NCBI GenBank assembly: GCA_045613165.1
Contig: JAZLAK010000115.1
Location: forward strand, 1-8,848
Length of the DNA: 8,848 bases
From: UMGS1124 sp045613165
GTDB lineage: Bacteria > Bacillota_I > Bacilli_A > RF39 > UBA660
Direction: 5' to 3'
Positions 6,728-8,848 of this stretch are shown in pieces (the stretch's first letter is position 1; the number at the start of each line of letters is the position of its first letter). The translations under genes were made by a program, and so were the position numbers. Under the pieces are notes generated by a model. The model did not search any database, was not told the origin of the DNA, and saw only the letters and a program-made list of their open reading frames with translations.

Positions 6728-6758
6728 TAAACAAAAACTGTTTATTTATGTAAACAGT
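6728..6758 (-). terminator. Intrinsic terminator of cdsA-rseP
   Basis: ACTGTTTA (minus strand, 6751-6758) pairs with TAAACAGT (6737-6744) through eight pairs around a 6-nt loop, followed by TTTTTGTTT. The 5' arm encodes the last residues of RseP and the stop codon (6746-6748) lies in the loop. Confidence 0.8.
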
Positions 6759-7798
6759 CTTGTAATATCTTGATATGTTATAACTAACATTAATATCATT
6801 AACAATATAAATCCTATTGTGTGGAACCAATTTTCTACCTCAGGTTTAACAGGACTACCTTTTATTTTTTCTATTATAACAAATAATATTCTTCCTCCAT
6901 CAAATGCTGGGAAAGGTAAAATATTTATAAATCCTAAATTAACTGATAAATATGCAGTTAAATATAATAAGTTTTGAATTCCTAATTTTGCTGATTCACC
7001 AACCACCGTATACATTCCAACAGGACCAGACAAACTACTTAAACCTAAGTCACCAGTAAATAATTTAATTATTATTTGTGTCATACTACTCATTACACTA
7101 TAAAGTTTTATAAATGCATATTTAACTGAATTTACAAAACCTTTATTTAAAGTATTGCCAGCCCCAAAACCATATACTTTAACTTCGTTACCATCTTCAT
7201 CTTTTTCTATATTTGGAGTAACATCATACTTATTTATTGATCCGTCTTCTTTTTTTACAACAAATTCATAAGTATTACTTTCATTTTTTAGAGCAAGTGC
7301 AATTTGTATTTTGTCCCAAGTATTTGTTTTCATACCATTGATACTAACAATTTTATCGCCTTCAACTATTCCAGCGTTAGCTATGGCTGAATTTTCAGTT
7401 ACTAAACCTACATAACTTAATTGTGTTGAACTCCCCCATATCATACCTTGTAAGAAGAATATAACTAATGCAAGTATAAAATTCATTGTTACACCAGCTA
7501 CTAATATTAAGAATTTTTGATATGGCTTTTTATTACACATATATTTATCTTTACTTAACTTTTTATCTTTTTCTTCTTCTACTTCTCCAGCCATTGCACA
7601 AAAACCACCAACTGGAAATAATCTTAAACTATATACAGTAGGATCATTTTTTCTTTTAAATTTAAATATTTGAGGTCCCATACCTAATGCGAATTCTTCT
7701 ACATGAACTCCTGTTTTTTTTGCAACTATAAAATGTCCAAATTCATGTACAAATATAAGTATGCCTAACATTAAGATTAAAATTATTAAAGTCAACAT
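6746..7798 (-). CDS. rseP: RseP/RasP-type site-2 intramembrane zinc metalloprotease, 350 aa
   Basis: Site-2 proteases cleave membrane-spanning substrates within the bilayer, classically anti-sigma factors and leftover signal peptides. The zinc-binding and catalytic H-E-F-G-H motif is at 18-22 in the first helix. The third zinc ligand region is N-I-L-P-F-P-A-F-D-G-G-R (292-303). A second helix lies near 96-118, and an external PDZ domain is at about 128-195 (G-I-V-E-G-D-K-I-V-S-I-N-G at 143-155). Further helices are near 272-295 and 325-342. The length fits the short single-PDZ form. The start is firm: AAGGAGGT (7802-7809) sits three bases before the ATG, overlapping the cdsA stop codon, so the pair is translationally coupled with a 9-bp gap. 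This cdsA-rseP order is common in Gram-positive bacteria. The gene ends in a terminator. No sigma or anti-sigma gene is in view to suggest a substrate. Confidence 0.95.
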   Translation of the reverse strand: MLTLIILILMLGILIFVHEFGHFIVAKKTGVHVEEFALGMGPQIFKFKRKNDPTVYSLRLFPVGGFCAMAGEVEEEKDKKLSKDKYMCNKKPYQKFLILVAGVTMNFILALVIFFLQGMIWGSSTQLSYVGLVTENSAIANAGIVEGDKIVSINGMKTNTWDKIQIALALKNESNTYEFVVKKEDGSINKYDVTPNIEKDEDGNEVKVYGFGAGNTLNKGFVNSVKYAFIKLYSVMSSMTQIIIKLFTGDLGLSSLSGPVGMYTVVGESAKLGIQNLLYLTAYLSVNLGFINILPFPAFDGGRILFVIIEKIKGSPVKPEVENWFHTIGFILLMILMLVITYQDITRLFT

Positions 7799-7801
7799 AG
7801 T

Positions 7802-7809
7802 ACCTCCTT
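7802..7809 (-). promoter_or_regulatory. Strong Shine-Dalgarno of rseP overlapping the cdsA stop
   Basis: AAGGAGGT is the most complete ribosome binding site in the window. It shares two bases with the cdsA TAA codon (7808-7810), so ribosomes ending cdsA are placed to begin rseP. Confidence 0.85.
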
Positions 7810-8602
7810 ATATATAACTGATAACTAATATAAATGCAAACAATACAAATATAATGCTATCCAATCTATCTAAAATTCCACCATGTCCTGGTATTAAATT
7901 ACCAAAATCTTTTTTATTAAATTCTCTTTTCACCGCGCTAAAAAATAAATCTCCACATTGTCCAACAATACTTAAAAATAATATTACAGGTATAACGTTA
8001 ATTAAGTTAGCTCCTACATTAATTATATTTATATAATACATAGTACATATAAATGTGGAAACTAAAGAGCCTATTACACACCCTTCTATAGTTTTATTTG
8101 GACTTATACTTGTAAATTTATGCTTACCAATTAACTTTCCACCAAACAAAGCAAATGTGTCTGTTAATGTAGTTATTAGTATAAGTAAAATAAAATATTT
8201 TATACCGTAGTTATAGACTGATATTAATAAATTAAAGCCTATTCCTAAAAATAAAACATGACTTAATAAATGAAAAGCGTCAGTTACTTTATATTTACTT
8301 TTATAATATAAAGTAGGAATACATAAAATCAAAATTATTCCACATAAAACTTTATAAGAAACACCAAATAATAAACCGTACTTTTCAAAGTTAGAATATA
8401 TTAAAAATAGCATTCCGACTAAACCAATACATTTCATTAGATTTGGATAATCGTTATTTTTATCTTTTCTTATTTCTATTAGTTCCTTATAAGCTATACA
8501 ACTTATTAGTCCTACAGCTAAACTATAAGGTATTCCACCTATAATAATTAAAGGTACTATTACCATTAGCATTATTATTGCACTTATAATTCTTTTTTTC
8601 AT
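7808..8602 (-). CDS. cdsA: Phosphatidate cytidylyltransferase (CDP-diglyceride synthase), 264 aa
   Basis: CdsA makes CDP-diacylglycerol from phosphatidic acid and CTP in the membrane; this is the branch point for phospholipid synthesis. It is a polytopic protein with about seven to eight hydrophobic helices. The family signature is complete: T-D-T-F-A-L-F-G-G near 147-155, S-P-N-K-T-I-E-G at 167-174, G-D-L at 217-219, then S-A-V-K-R (222-226), K-D (231-232) and P-G-H-G-G-I-L-D-R-L-D (238-248). Length is normal for the family (about 260-280). An in-frame ATG three codons earlier (8611) is possible. I prefer 8602 because the protein then begins M-K-K-R-I like many relatives, and because the -10 box would leave 8611 only about 11 nt of leader. 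Neither start has a strong ribosome binding site; GGTAG (8612-8616) is the nearest. It is co-transcribed with rseP. The usual upstream partner uppS is not directly adjacent. Confidence 0.95.
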   Translation of the reverse strand: MKKRIISAIIMLMVIVPLIIIGGIPYSLAVGLISCIAYKELIEIRKDKNNDYPNLMKCIGLVGMLFLIYSNFEKYGLLFGVSYKVLCGIILILCIPTLYYKSKYKVTDAFHLLSHVLFLGIGFNLLISVYNYGIKYFILLILITTLTDTFALFGGKLIGKHKFTSISPNKTIEGCVIGSLVSTFICTMYYINIINVGANLINVIPVILFLSIVGQCGDLFFSAVKREFNKKDFGNLIPGHGGILDRLDSIIFVLFAFILVISYI

Positions 8603-8628
8603 TAACTTCATCTACCATTTCTAAAATA

Positions 8629-8634
8629 AGTATA
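8629..8634 (-). promoter_or_regulatory. Possible extended -10 promoter of cdsA-rseP
   Basis: TATACT on the minus strand is preceded by TGT, an extended -10. No good -35 hexamer is found 15-18 bp upstream, where an A/T-rich run lies. Transcription would start near 8622. The gene at the right edge ends only 48-57 bp upstream with no clear terminator between, so read-through from it is an alternative. Confidence 0.4.
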
Positions 8635-8659
8635 ACATAATTTTAAAAAAAGTAATATA

Positions 8660-8848
8660 TTATTCTTGAATTATTTCACAAAGATAAACAAATTTTAAAT
8701 CTTTATTATGAATTTTATTTGCAAATATTTTAAAATTCTCTATAGTTAACATATCATCTATTAAAATAATACTTCCGTTATCAATATTATTTAATATATT
8801 GATAAAACTAGTATTCTTTAATTTTATATTTGGATCTACTAAGTAATA
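8660..8848 (-). CDS. C-terminal end of an unrecognised gene, cut by the window edge
   Basis: A minus-strand frame is open from the right edge for 62 codons and ends with TAA at 8660-8662. Such an open stretch is unlikely by chance in DNA this AT-rich. The peptide has an N-G-S-I-I-L-I-D-D-M-L-T segment in its middle and closes with K-F-V-Y-L-C-E-I-I-Q-E. The alternating hydrophobic strands and helices suggest a soluble alpha/beta fold. It does not look like the C-terminus of UppS, the usual gene before cdsA, and I recognise no family. No start codon is visible because the gene begins outside the window. It lies 48-57 bp upstream of cdsA on the same strand and may belong to the same transcript. 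Confidence 0.6.
   Translation of the reverse strand, partial: YYLVDPNIKLKNTSFINILNNIDNGSIILIDDMLTIENFKIFANKIHNKDLKFVYLCEIIQE

Noticed and set aside
6701..6728. Inverted repeat ACATTTT ... AAAATGT with a 14-bp loop, between rseP and the surface-protein promoter.
   Set aside because: Both arms are almost pure A/T, the loop is long, and no U tract follows on the minus strand. It may be an operator but cannot be distinguished from composition.
545..8602. Reassignment of TGA to tryptophan, as in some Mollicutes.
   Set aside because: All recognisable proteins are complete with TGG tryptophan codons and no in-frame TGA. The absence of TGA among nine stops is too small a sample to mean more.

Overview
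The window looks like chromosomal DNA from a very AT-rich, low-GC Gram-positive relative (Bacillota/Bacilli or a wall-bearing Mycoplasmatota-like lineage, for example the uncultured gut group often called RF39; this placement is inference). The clues are the strong A+T bias, G-rich Shine-Dalgarno sequences (AAGGAGGT, AAGGTGG), short U-tailed terminators, a LytR-CpsA-Psr wall enzyme, and an InlB-type surface repeat. Every recognisable protein is full length under the standard code with tryptophan as TGG. All nine stops seen are TAA (eight) or TAG (one), so nothing suggests reassignment of TGA.

Layout, left to right. Positions 1-239 are AT-rich intergenic DNA ending in a good plus-strand promoter. 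A small DUF192 gene (240-539, +) ends in its own terminator and converges on argS (545-2296, -), arginyl-tRNA synthetase. All other genes are also on the minus strand. Next comes a compact three-gene envelope operon, read from 5068 down to 2364: an unrecognised 118-residue soluble protein, a membrane-anchored protein with bacterial Ig-like domains, and a three-helix LytR-CpsA-Psr (LCP) enzyme with an extra domain resembling half of a solute-binding protein. Upstream of that lies a monocistronic exported surface protein (5146-6606) with a signal peptide, a Listeria-Bacteroides (InlB) repeat and a C-terminal membrane anchor. The right part holds the usual cdsA-rseP pair (CDP-diglyceride synthase and site-2 intramembrane protease). 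At the right edge is the C-terminal end of an unrecognised gene.

Functionally, the minus-strand genes centre on the envelope: phospholipid precursor synthesis (CdsA), regulated membrane proteolysis (RseP), probable attachment of polymers to peptidoglycan (LCP), and two exported proteins that display extracellular Ig-like or InlB-like modules. Every gene or operon has a visible promoter or terminator, and several terminators are folded into the last codons of the gene they end.

The least conventional part is the 118 aa / Ig-like / LCP operon. Its three members are translationally packed, and the LCP enzyme has an accessory domain that I cannot match to the classical LCP layout. The exported segments of three proteins each carry an even number of cysteines, which is unusual for low-GC Gram-positives. 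I see no mobile element, CRISPR array, tRNA, rRNA or riboswitch.
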